Source: Bacteroidales bacterium (GTDB taxonomy: Bacteria > Bacteroidota > Bacteroidia > Bacteroidales > JAIPAH01). Taken from it: a stretch of DNA of 32,760 nucleotides. The stretch covers positions 1 through 32,760 of the forward strand of contig JAIPBX010000025.1 of assembly GCA_021738485.1 (NCBI GenBank), in the 5' to 3' direction. The notes under the pieces are model-generated. The model saw only the letters and a program-made list of their open reading frames with translations. It ran no database searches and was not told where the DNA came from. Positions within the stretch are counted from its first letter, which is position 1; each line of letters opens with the position of its first letter. A program made the position numbers and the translations under genes. Below, one piece after another: positions 16,602 through 24,380 of this stretch.

Positions 16602-17618
16602 TTATTCGGGCCGTGTGATAGAATCCCTTGTCACACGTTTGCTAAAGATGTAATAACTCCATCCCTGGTAAGCCAGAACAATGGGCACAAAGAAAAGCGC
16701 CACTACGGTCATTATCTGCAGGGTTAAATCGCTTGAAGAAGCATTATACACTGTCAGGCTATAAGCTGTATCTAAGGAAGAAGGCATTACATTGGGGAAT
16801 AAGCCGGAAAACACCACTGCGGCACCTAACAAAATGGTGGCGGCGATACTGGCAAAAGCATAACCCGGCAACTTGAAGCGCATAAACGCAAATGTGGCCA
16901 GGAAAGTAAGGATAGCAAGTGTCGGGAGTGTCCCGGGCACCAGCCCCAAACCTTCAAACAACATGGTCTGCCAATATCCCAAAATGGCAAACGCCCCTGT
17001 GATCAACCCAATGGGCAGCCACAGGCGGAAAGCAATTTTCTTAACCCGCTTTTCGATTTCTCCATCGGTTCGGAGACTGAGGAAAAGAGCGCCGTGCAAA
17101 ACAAAGAGCAACACGACAACCACGCCACCCAACAGGGCATACGGATTAAGAATATGTAGCAAATTACCTGTAAAATTTTTATCCGGCCCGATAGGCACCC
17201 CCTGCACAATGTTAGTAAAAGCCACTCCCCAGAGCAAGGCAGGGATTAAACTTCCCCAGAAGATAAACTGATCGGCCATTTTCCTCCACCAGCGTTGGCT
17301 CATTTTACCGCGAAATTCGAAACCTACGGCTCTGAGAATCAAAGCCAGCAACATCAAAAACAAAGGAATGTAAAATCCGCTGAAAAGTGTGGCATACCAT
17401 TCGGGGAAAGCGGCAAACATTGCTCCCCCTGCCGTAATAAGCCACACTTCGTTGGCATCCCAAAAAGGGCCAATCGTGTTTATTACCACCCTGCGGTCCA
17501 CATCATCTTTGCTTACAAAAGGCATCAGGATACCTACACCGAAGTCAAATCCTTCGAGCACAAAATATCCGATAAACAAAATTGAAATGAGGATAAACCA
17601 TATGACTTGATAATCCAT
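16602..17618 (-). CDS. cydB: Cytochrome bd quinol oxidase subunit II
   Basis: 338 residues with eight to nine predicted membrane helices. It has the N-terminal GFDFGVG segment (Asp25) and the conserved WDANEVWLITAGGAMFAAFP block (Trp53 to about 72) characteristic of CydB. CydB packs against CydA and completes the heme and proton-path environment of the two-subunit bd oxidase core, which oxidises quinol and reduces oxygen to water in the cytoplasmic membrane. It lies 31 bp after cydA and 23 bp before cydD. Length matches the short-form CydB of many anaerobes and facultative bacteria. No defect was seen. Confidence 0.95.
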   Translation of the reverse strand: MDYQVIWFILISILFIGYFVLEGFDFGVGILMPFVSKDDVDRRVVINTIGPFWDANEVWLITAGGAMFAAFPEWYATLFSGFYIPLFLMLLALILRAVGFEFRGKMSQRWWRKMADQFIFWGSLIPALLWGVAFTNIVQGVPIGPDKNFTGNLLHILNPYALLGGVVVVLLFVLHGALFLSLRTDGEIEKRVKKIAFRLWLPIGLITGAFAILGYWQTMLFEGLGLVPGTLPTLAILTFLATFAFMRFKLPGYAFASIAATILLGAAVVFSGLFPNVMPSSLDTAYSLTVYNASSSDLTLQIMTVVALFFVPIVLAYQGWSYYIFSKRVTRDSITRPE

Positions 17619-17649
17619 AAGTCTGTATTTTTAATGTTTTTTAATGTTA

Positions 17650-19008
17650 TCAATAAGCATGTGTATCTGAATCTTCTTCAGCCACTCCGGGTTTTGCATG
17701 TTTGTGCAGCAAATAAATCGCCACTGCGGCCAGAATTCCATAAACCACCGTAAAAGCGATAGTGGTCAGAAGCATGGAACCGCTGGAGACATTAGGCGAT
17801 ACCGCTTCGCTGGTCAACATTACATCCTGCACAATCCAGGGCTGCCGGCCCATCTCAGCCACTATCCATCCCAGTGAATTGGCAACAAGAGGCAAGAACA
17901 TTACAAATGTTGTTAATTTCAAATACTTTTTACTTTGTTCAAGCCGGTCGCGCCACCACTGCACAATTCCATACAGGGCCGTGAGGATAAACAGTATTCC
18001 CAATCCCACCATAAGGCGGAAACTCCAGTACACAATGGTTACCGGTGGCAAATAATTCCCTTCGCCATGCTTCTTTTCATACTGAGCCTGAAGTTCATTC
18101 AACCCCTTCACTTCGCTTGTAATGTTGTTGTAGGCCAACACAGACGTCAGGTAAGGTAAAAGAATCTCACGCCTGGATTCCCTGGTTTCCTCATCGATGA
18201 CAGCAAACAGGGAGAAGCTTGCCGGTTGTTCCGACTCCCACAGGCCTTCCATAGCCGCCAGTTTCATAGGTTGATTTTTTACCGTATGCTGTGCATGCGA
18301 ATGGCCTGTTGTTGCCGTGAGTATTGCTGAAACTGCGGTAAAAATCAGAGCAATACGGGCTGATTTAGCAAAAATTTCAACCTGGTTACCACGCAGGATA
18401 TGCCATGCACTAATCCCTAACATAAACAAACCGCCGGTTACAAATGCGCCGATAATCGTATGCTGTGCCATTACCAGCATCTGTTCGTTGAGCATCACAG
18501 CTACAAAATCATTGAGCTCTGCCCTGCCTTCATTTAAGACATAACCTACAGGCGTTTGCATCCAGGCATTGGCGACAAGAATCCATATAGACGAAAGTGT
18601 AGACCCTATGGCTACCAACCAGATGCTAAGCAAATGGAGGCTTTTGTGAATCCGGTCCCAGCCAAACAGCCATACCGCAATAAATGTAGATTCCAGGAAA
18701 AAAGCCATCAAGGCCTCAATGGCAAGTGGAATACCAAAAATATCGCCGACAAAGCGGGAGTATTCTGACCATGCCATCCCGAACTGAAACTCTAAAACAA
18801 TCCCCGTAACAACTCCTACGGCGAAAATGATAATAAAAAGTTTCCCGAAAAACTTTGTTAGCCGCTTATAATCCTGATTGTTCGTTCTGTAATAAAAGCT
18901 CTGAAGAATAGCTGTCAGAACTGATAAACCAATGGTTAGCGGAACGAAAAAAAAGTGGTAAATGGTTGTGATACCAAACTGCCACCTTGCAATTTCAAGA
19001 ACATCCAT
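17650..19008 (-). CDS. cydA: Cytochrome bd quinol oxidase subunit I, short Q-loop form
   Basis: 452 residues. All key positions are visible: His18 (E. coli His19), the Glu98/Glu106 pair (E. coli Glu99/Glu107), His183 (His186) and Met333 in FRLMVGLG (Met393), with Arg331. The quinol-binding region starts at about 245 and contains Lys249 and Glu254 (equivalents of Lys252/Glu257) in MKLAAMEGLWE. The following loop is much shorter than in E. coli CydA, so this is a short Q-loop enzyme, which explains the 452 rather than about 520 residues. It is a high-affinity terminal oxidase suited to low oxygen. First gene of the leftward operon, divergent from the CydA-like/heme c genes; a -7-like box overlaps the upstream gap at 19037-19044. 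Confidence 0.96.
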   Translation of the reverse strand: MDVLEIARWQFGITTIYHFFFVPLTIGLSVLTAILQSFYYRTNNQDYKRLTKFFGKLFIIIFAVGVVTGIVLEFQFGMAWSEYSRFVGDIFGIPLAIEALMAFFLESTFIAVWLFGWDRIHKSLHLLSIWLVAIGSTLSSIWILVANAWMQTPVGYVLNEGRAELNDFVAVMLNEQMLVMAQHTIIGAFVTGGLFMLGISAWHILRGNQVEIFAKSARIALIFTAVSAILTATTGHSHAQHTVKNQPMKLAAMEGLWESEQPASFSLFAVIDEETRESRREILLPYLTSVLAYNNITSEVKGLNELQAQYEKKHGEGNYLPPVTIVYWSFRLMVGLGILFILTALYGIVQWWRDRLEQSKKYLKLTTFVMFLPLVANSLGWIVAEMGRQPWIVQDVMLTSEAVSPNVSSGSMLLTTIAFTVVYGILAAVAIYLLHKHAKPGVAEEDSDTHAY

Positions 19009-19036
19009 AGTTTAGTTGTTTTTTTTATACATCTGT

Positions 19037-19062
19037 CAAAAATAAAAAAAGTATTCGAATAC
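19037..19062 (-). promoter_or_regulatory. Candidate cydA promoter with adjoining 12-bp palindrome
   Basis: On the minus strand TATTTTTG (19044-19037) matches the Bacteroidetes -7 consensus TAnnTTTG and is 28 bp upstream of the cydA ATG. Just upstream is the perfect palindrome GTATTCGAATAC (19051-19062), where it would cover the spacer and -33 area. A regulator bound there would block transcription, which suits a redox- or oxygen-controlled operon. The regulator is unknown. Confidence 0.45.
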
Positions 19063-19193
19063 CTAAAAAAATACAATATTAACAAGCTAAACCCTCCTTC
19101 GTTGTCATATAAAGGTATCAGCCTGATTCAATGCTATGCAATTTACTCAAGTTTTGCATGAAAAAAGATCTTATCATAAATATACCCCTAATA

Positions 19194-19210
19194 TTTAGAA
19201 ACAATCTAAA
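19194..19210. promoter_or_regulatory. Inverted repeat TTTAGA-N5-TCTAAA in the divergent cyd intergenic region
   Basis: The 6-bp arms are perfect and separated by AACAA. It lies 23 bp upstream of the candidate -33 element of the rightward CydA-like unit and may be an operator or activator site for it. No partner copy was recognised elsewhere in the gap. Confidence 0.35.
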
Positions 19211-19232
19211 TTACCTGTCTTGCTTAGGAGGG

Positions 19233-19264
19233 TTTGTTTAATTTATCCTTTCCCCGTAAATTTA
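19233..19264 (+). promoter_or_regulatory. Candidate promoter for the CydA-like/heme c genes
   Basis: TTTG at 19233-19236 and TAAATTTA at 19257-19264 are separated by 20 bp. This is the spacing expected for Bacteroidetes -33/-7 promoters (TTTG, then TAnnTTTG), with the last base of the -7 box changed. The ATG lies 25 bp further on. Confidence 0.5.
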
Positions 19265-19288
19265 GCCTAACCTTTAAGTTTATCGCCT

Positions 19289-20335
19289 ATGATTTATCAA
19301 ATTATACCTTCAGCGGAGGCCCTACCTGTTAATTGGTGGTGGTTTCAGGTTTTACTCATTGTAACATTTTTATTACATCTTATCCTGATGAATTTTATTC
19401 TGGGCGGCAGCTTGCTAACTCTCTGGGATGCTTACAGAAAAAAAACGTTCAAACGGGAGAGTATGACCATTCCTACATTAATCGCACTTACAATCAATCT
19501 TGGTGTTCCCCCGCTATTATTTTTGCAGGTCCTTTACGGAAACTTTTTCTACACCAGCTCGGTGATAATGGCCTCTCCCTGGATACTTATTATCCCCATC
19601 CTCATTCTTGCTTACTACGGGGCTTACATTTACGTATTTAAAACCAAAAAATCCCCCGTTTTTGCAAAAACCAGTCTGACCGTCACCGCTATCTTTCTCC
19701 TATACATTGCATTTATGCTGGTTAACAACAACACACTGATGCTTCGGCCGGAGCGCTGGGAGATGTATTTCGCCAACCAAAGCGGATGGCAGCTTAATCT
19801 CGGTGAGCCGACACTCTGGCCGCGCTACCTTCACTTTATAACTGCAGCTATTGCTGTGGCTAGCCTTGGAAAGGCTATTTTTTATCACTTTAAAAAAAAT
19901 AATTCTGAAGAGGAAAAAAATCATGAAAAAACCCGGGGTTTAAAAATTTTCGGCTTTGCCACCATGATACAAGTAATCATAGGCCTATGGTTTTGGCTAA
20001 GTTTACCGGAGAGTATAGGGACAATGTTTACGGGAGGCGATCTATTTGCCACTATCTGGCTTATGCTGGGCATTGCCATTGCCCTCTTCCTGATTTATTC
20101 AAGTATAAACGGGAAATTCAAGACAACCACGTTCCTGCTCGTCTTTCTGCTTCTTAACATGGTCATCAACCGCGAAATGGTACGCCATGCGTATCTCAAA
20201 GATATCGGAAACCCGGCCAATCTTAGCGTATCACCTGAATATGGTTCGCTGGCGATGTTCCTGGTGGTATTCCTGATAGGTCTGGGAGTGCTCTATTACA
20301 TGATTAAACTGATTATCAAACCTAAACAAGCATAA
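19289..20335 (+). CDS. CydA-like multi-helix membrane protein, likely partner subunit of the downstream heme c fusion
   Basis: 348 residues with about eight membrane helices. The beginning, WWWFQVLLIVTFLLHLILMNFILGGS, resembles the CydA start with a His at 30 in the place of the CydA heme ligand (His18 in this window's CydA). A later His segment (LWPRYLHFITAAIA, near 190) may correspond to the second conserved His region. It lacks the quinol-binding Lys/Glu block and the GRQPW motif. It is not CydB: the FDFG and WDxNEVW motifs are absent. It ends 2 bp before the next gene, which also starts with a CydA-like domain, so the pair may form a heterodimer analogous to CydA-CydA' enzymes. Ligands and activity are inference; as part of a membrane redox complex it is fairly secure. 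Confidence 0.65.
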   Translation: MIYQIIPSAEALPVNWWWFQVLLIVTFLLHLILMNFILGGSLLTLWDAYRKKTFKRESMTIPTLIALTINLGVPPLLFLQVLYGNFFYTSSVIMASPWILIIPILILAYYGAYIYVFKTKKSPVFAKTSLTVTAIFLLYIAFMLVNNNTLMLRPERWEMYFANQSGWQLNLGEPTLWPRYLHFITAAIAVASLGKAIFYHFKKNNSEEEKNHEKTRGLKIFGFATMIQVIIGLWFWLSLPESIGTMFTGGDLFATIWLMLGIAIALFLIYSSINGKFKTTTFLLVFLLLNMVINREMVRHAYLKDIGNPANLSVSPEYGSLAMFLVVFLIGLGVLYYMIKLIIKPKQA

Positions 20336-20337
20336 CT

Positions 20338-23025
20338 ATGAATTATCCGATTTGGGAACTACCAACAATAGGAGGCGGTTCACTTATAGCTATTATAGCC
20401 GTCCTTCACGTTTTTATTGCTCACCTGGCTGTAGGAGGAGGCTTATTCCTTGTCCTTACGGAAATTACAGCCCGCAAAAACAACGACCAGGCCCTGCTGG
20501 GGTACGTAAAATCCCATACGCTGTTTTTTCTTTTGCTTACCATGGTTTTTGGAGGAATAACCGGGGTGGGAATTTGGTTTGTAATTTCACTGGTACATCC
20601 CGCAGGCACGTCCTTTCTTATCCACAATTTTGTTTTTGCCTGGGGCACTGAGTGGGTCTTTTTTATCGGTGAAATCGTCGCATTACTGATATATCATTAC
20701 AAGTTTGACAGTCTGAATCCCAAACACCATGTCATTATTGGGTGGTTATACTTCATTTTTGCATGGCTCAGCTTGTTTATCATTAACGGAATCATAGATT
20801 TTATGCTCACCCCGGGTCAATGGGCTGAAACCCAAAATTTCTGGCATGGCTTTTTTAATCCCTCTTTCCTGCCATCCTTAATTTTCCGTACGGGAATAGC
20901 ACTCTCATTTGCCGGCTTGTTTGGCCTTGTAACAGCTTCATTCCGCAAGCATGAAAACCTCAGATCGCGACTATACAAATTAAACACCAAGTGGCTTCTG
21001 GCTCCCTTTGTGCTTATCATTCTCAGTGCTTTTTGGTATCTTGCCGTTATTCCTGAGGGAGCTTCCGCCAATATCATGAAATTCAATCCCGAAGTTAAGC
21101 CTTTTATCCACCTGCTCATCACAGCTACCATCCTGATATTTTTAGGAGGATTGCTTTTTCTTGCTCAGATACCCAAAGGCTTTCAGCGCATCCTGGTCTT
21201 TGTAATGGTTATCATTGGATTGGGATGGATGGCGGGATTTGAATACACACGTGAAATTGCCCGAAAACCTTACGTTGTTTATGGACATATGTATTCCAAT
21301 GGCGTAATAGCCGACAGTGCAGAAAAAATCAATAAAGCAGGTTACCTTAAAACTGCCAAATGGTCACAAATTAAGGAAGTGAATGATAAAAACCTGATTC
21401 GAGCCGGTAAAGAGCTGGCTGACATGCAATGCATGGCTTGTCATACGATGGGTGGACACAACGACATGATATCACGTACCAATCACCTCACAGAAAGAGG
21501 AATGGAAGCAAAGTTGACGGGATTAGGGAATATAAGTGAATATATGCCGCCGTTTTTTGGAACCGGAAAAGAAAGAAAAGCTCTGGCGGCTTATATCGTT
21601 CGGAACCTGAACAACAAGAAAGCTCCCACATCACAGGAATTTAAAGCAGAAAAAGAAAAGACTGTTATTCCTGAATTCAATAAAGATTCGGATTATGTCC
21701 TTCTGGCCTGGAATGATTTGGGAATGCACTGCATTTCTGATAATTCCGATTACTGGTCTTTTCTCCCGCCGGCAAACACCCTATGGGCCCAATTGATTAA
21801 AAGACGCCCCAAACCCACCGTGATTTCCGAAGGAATAAAAATAAAATATGAAGTGGAGGAAGGATATCGGCATCCGGAAAAACATGTGGATTTCTGGAAA
21901 AATGCAAAGAAAACCTACGGGGCCGATCTTAAGGAAGGTATTGGACTCGCGGGCAAAGGTATTACAGGTGAGATGGACCCGAATACCAACAATACTTTTA
22001 TTGCCCCCTTTATTCCTGTTACCCCTTACCGGGATGATGGGAGCTATAATCCCTATCCGCAATTTACAATAACCGCGATAGACAAAAACAGCGGGAAAGA
22101 ACTGGCCACTACAAAAGCCGTGGCACCTACCTCAACCGAAATGGGATGTAAAAATTGCCACCAGGGAGATTGGAGAGTCAATGGTGTTTCAGGAATGGCG
22201 AATCTAACTGCTGAAAATATCTTAAAAGTGCATGACCGAATCGAGGGGACTAAACTGGAGCAGGAAACAAAGAAAGGTAATCCTGTACTTTGCCAGCAAT
22301 GCCATGGTGATCCGGCGATTGGGGTAAAAGGGAAAGATAACATCCTTAACTTTTCAACGGCTATCCATGGCTTTCATGCCAATTACCTGTCGGGTATGGA
22401 TGGAGAAGCCTGTAATATGTGTCACCCCAACAGTCCTTCAGGCAATACGCGTTGTCTAAGAGGACGGCATTCCCGGCTCGGTCCTATGGACTGTACCACT
22501 TGTCATGGGAAAATAGAAGACCATGCGCTGGCTTTGCTAAAACATGAAGAGCAATACGGGAAGCAGCGGGTGGTTAAACTAAAAAACAAGCTTGAGCCCA
22601 GAAGTGTAAATACTTATAAGGATGTGAAGCCAAGGCAGCCCTGGCTTCAGCAGCCCGATTGTAAAAGTTGTCATACAAATTTCGATATCCGCAACATCAA
22701 AAAAGCTCCTCTGGGATTTAACCGATGGGTATCAGGAGCACCCGCACTTTATCGTAACAGAACCGATACGCATGGAGTGATGTGTGCTGCATGCCATGGT
22801 TCACCACATGCGGTCTATTTCGGAAAAAATATGTATTCGGAAGATCGTGACAACATTCAACCTTTGCAATACATGGGTTTTGCCGGAACCATCGGGGTAA
22901 AAGAAAATTGCAAAGTTTGTCACACTAAAGAAATGAAGGTCAATGGCCATCATAGGAATATGATTAAAAAAGATGTGATTATAAAAGAACCCGGGGCCAA
23001 TACCGTCTTTAAATCAAAACATTAA
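20338..23025 (+). CDS. CydA-like membrane domain fused to an octaheme cytochrome c
   Basis: 895 residues. Residues 1-320 form about eight membrane helices with CydA-like segments: LHVFIAHLAVGGG, GGITGVGIW, then GTEWVFFIGEIV, whose two Glu are close to the CydA Glu pair spacing, and NGIIDFMLTPG in place of CydA NAWMQTPVG. A class I cytochrome c domain follows, with heme motif Cys365-His369 and probable distal Met403 (YMPP). The rest carries seven more CXXCH motifs beginning at Cys604, 652, 692, 719, 775, 816 and 858, giving eight heme c sites that should lie in the periplasm. No Lys/Glu quinol block like that of CydA was found. It probably relays electrons between membrane and periplasm; direction and acceptor are unknown. 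It is divergent from cydABDC and 2 bp after the partner gene. Confidence 0.82.
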   Translation: MNYPIWELPTIGGGSLIAIIAVLHVFIAHLAVGGGLFLVLTEITARKNNDQALLGYVKSHTLFFLLLTMVFGGITGVGIWFVISLVHPAGTSFLIHNFVFAWGTEWVFFIGEIVALLIYHYKFDSLNPKHHVIIGWLYFIFAWLSLFIINGIIDFMLTPGQWAETQNFWHGFFNPSFLPSLIFRTGIALSFAGLFGLVTASFRKHENLRSRLYKLNTKWLLAPFVLIILSAFWYLAVIPEGASANIMKFNPEVKPFIHLLITATILIFLGGLLFLAQIPKGFQRILVFVMVIIGLGWMAGFEYTREIARKPYVVYGHMYSNGVIADSAEKINKAGYLKTAKWSQIKEVNDKNLIRAGKELADMQCMACHTMGGHNDMISRTNHLTERGMEAKLTGLGNISEYMPPFFGTGKERKALAAYIVRNLNNKKAPTSQEFKAEKEKTVIPEFNKDSDYVLLAWNDLGMHCISDNSDYWSFLPPANTLWAQLIKRRPKPTVISEGIKIKYEVEEGYRHPEKHVDFWKNAKKTYGADLKEGIGLAGKGITGEMDPNTNNTFIAPFIPVTPYRDDGSYNPYPQFTITAIDKNSGKELATTKAVAPTSTEMGCKNCHQGDWRVNGVSGMANLTAENILKVHDRIEGTKLEQETKKGNPVLCQQCHGDPAIGVKGKDNILNFSTAIHGFHANYLSGMDGEACNMCHPNSPSGNTRCLRGRHSRLGPMDCTTCHGKIEDHALALLKHEEQYGKQRVVKLKNKLEPRSVNTYKDVKPRQPWLQQPDCKSCHTNFDIRNIKKAPLGFNRWVSGAPALYRNRTDTHGVMCAACHGSPHAVYFGKNMYSEDRDNIQPLQYMGFAGTIGVKENCKVCHTKEMKVNGHHRNMIKKDVIIKEPGANTVFKSKH

Positions 23026-23136
23026 AAACAGGCACAGCAAGAGTTATTAAGCACTGTGAAAAGTGTATATCCCGGCTTGTTATTTTATTAACATTTTTTA
23101 TAATACCTATGCGCAATAAAATTATTTAAGCAACGC

Positions 23137-23144
23137 TATATTTG
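23137..23144 (+). promoter_or_regulatory. Candidate -7 promoter box for a short transcript
   Basis: TATATTTG is a full match to TAnnTTTG. Transcription from here would start near 23150 and run about 80 nt to the strong terminator at 23197-23229. A convincing -33 TTTG was not found at the usual distance. Confidence 0.45.
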
Positions 23145-23149
23145 CGATT

Positions 23150-23229
23150 CTTTTTACTAAAATTATTAGTAGGAAGTAGATAATTGGTTAGGTTTTGCAT
23201 CCTCCCCCCAGGGAGGATGCTTTTTTTTT
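23150..23229 (+). ncRNA. Possible small RNA or transcription-attenuating leader
   Basis: An approximately 80-nt stretch is bounded by a -7-like box and a perfect terminator. It begins with a hairpin (TACTAA-AATTA-TTAGTA, 23155-23171), has about 25 single-stranded bases, then the terminator stem. There is no ORF. It lies about 105 bp upstream of the thioredoxin-glutaredoxin gene, so it may instead be a leader whose terminator is regulated. The evidence is structural only. Confidence 0.35.
23197..23229 (+). terminator. Strong rho-independent terminator
   Basis: GCATCCTCCC (23197-23206) pairs perfectly with GGGAGGATGC (23211-23220) around a CCCA loop and is followed by nine T. It is 170 bp after the octaheme gene, so it could end that operon, the proposed small RNA, or both. 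Confidence 0.92.
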
Positions 23230-23333
23230 GTTAGCAATATGCCAATTTTACATACTCACATCTGTCATTTTATCCTGAGCCGGTTTTGGTATAAATTATG
23301 ATAGAGCACAACAAAAAATTATAAAGTATAAAA

Positions 23334-23924
23334 ATGGAAAATTTAAAGGAGGTCCATTCATATAATGAAGTAGCGGAGGCTGTAAAATCAAAGCAAAAAG
23401 CCTACCTGCTCCTATACAAGGAAGGATCGGAGAACAGCAGTTGTGCCTATGAAAATCTGCAAAAGATAAAAGATATAAGTCCCGGAATTGAGATATTAGC
23501 TGCCAACGTTAGTAAAATACGTGACATACATACCCGCTATGGTGTCACCTCTGCCCCGACCCTTCTGGAATTTATCAACGGCGAGTTTCATAAGACCATA
23601 AAAGGTTGTCATAAACCTGATTTTTATAAATCCGTTTTTGAAGACAATATCTTCAAAGCCACCAAAAAGGAGGAAAATGAAACCCCAAAAAGGGTCGTTG
23701 TATATTCCACACCTACGTGTCCGCATTGCAATACATTGAAAAGCCATTTAAGAAGACATAATATTCATTTTCAAGATATTGATGTGTCCAAAGATCAGCA
23801 AAAAGCTCAGGAGCTGGTAAAAAAAACCGGCCAGCAAGGAGTGCCCCAAACAGATATAAACGGGCAATTTGTTACAGGTTTTAATAAAACAAAAATTAAT
23901 GAATTACTAGGAATACAAGGATAA
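23334..23924 (+). CDS. Thioredoxin-like/glutaredoxin-like fusion protein
   Basis: 196 residues with two redox-fold domains. The N-terminal one (about 1-105) has thioredoxin-like spacing and the cis-Pro of SAPTLLEF, but its active-site region reads ENSSCAYE (Cys37), so only one of the two cysteines of a normal CxxC remains. The C-terminal one (about 118-196) is glutaredoxin-like with an intact Cys129-Pro-His-Cys132 and the GVPQTDINGQFVTGFN stretch, close to the NrdH/YruB type. The second domain is probably the active thiol-disulfide oxidoreductase, while the first may bind partners or work with one cysteine. No signal peptide, so cytosolic. A GroES-like gene follows after 29 bp, in the same direction. 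Confidence 0.85.
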   Translation: MENLKEVHSYNEVAEAVKSKQKAYLLLYKEGSENSSCAYENLQKIKDISPGIEILAANVSKIRDIHTRYGVTSAPTLLEFINGEFHKTIKGCHKPDFYKSVFEDNIFKATKKEENETPKRVVVYSTPTCPHCNTLKSHLRRHNIHFQDIDVSKDQQKAQELVKKTGQQGVPQTDINGQFVTGFNKTKINELLGIQG

Positions 23925-23953
23925 AAATAAAGTCAAATCAAAATTTTATAACA

Positions 23954-24241
23954 ATGAAAGAATTACAGCCAATAAATGAAAATGTCGTTCTTGACATCAC
24001 AGAAGATAAACAAGAACAAAAAACAGCCAGTGGCATTTACATCCCGGAAACTGCCAAAGAGCGAAAAAATGTTGCCAGGGTAGTAGCCATGGCAAATATT
24101 GAAAATGCTGAGATACAAGTTGGAGACTATGTACTTTATAAAGAATATTCCGGGGTGGAATCCGAATTTGATGATAAAAAATTACTGGTAGTACAATACG
24201 CTGATATTCTGTCGAAAGTTGTAGACACTGAATCTATCTAA
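23954..24241 (+). CDS. GroES-like co-chaperonin without an adjacent groEL
   Basis: 95 residues matching the 10-kDa chaperonin fold: the N-terminal strand (LQPINENVVLDI), the mobile loop that contacts GroEL (KTASGIYIPETAKERKN), VGDYVLYKEYSG and the closing strand (YADILSKVV). The usual neighbour groEL is absent and the flanking genes are a redox fusion and a YjbQ protein. It may be a second, specialised co-chaperonin paralogue, or the only one located away from groEL; the window cannot decide. The sequence is somewhat diverged from housekeeping GroES (GIYIPE for GIIIPD, and ESEFDDKKLLVV in the roof region). Likely cotranscribed with the upstream gene. Confidence 0.85.
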   Translation: MKELQPINENVVLDITEDKQEQKTASGIYIPETAKERKNVARVVAMANIENAEIQVGDYVLYKEYSGVESEFDDKKLLVVQYADILSKVVDTESI

Positions 24242-24259
24242 ACAAGCGGTTTAAGGAGT

Positions 24260-24358
24260 ATAGGGGTTACGATAATAAGGTGAAGCTATTCATCAGGTTG
24301 TTAAGGTAAGCTTATCACCATGAAATGCTTCATCTTAGGGATGTAACCTCTATTTTTT
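24260..24358 (+). terminator. Long multi-tier hairpin with T-run after the GroES-like gene
   Basis: ATAGGGGTTAC (24260-24270) pairs with GTAACCTCTAT (24343-24353) with one G-T wobble. Inside, TGAAGCTATTCAT (24281-24293) pairs with ATGAAATGCTTCA (24320-24332) at 11 of 13 positions, flanked by a few more pairs. The tip holds TAAGCTTA. T6 follows the outer arm. It is far longer than a minimal terminator and could also be a mobile palindromic element or a structured leader of the gene starting at 24381. Confidence 0.65.
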
Positions 24359-24380
24359 ATCCGTGTAAAAAAGGTTTATC

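Noticed and set aside
19289-20335. Considered as CydB because it pairs with a CydA-like gene
   Set aside because: The CydB motifs (GFDFGVG and WDxNEVW) are missing and its first helix with His30 resembles CydA instead.
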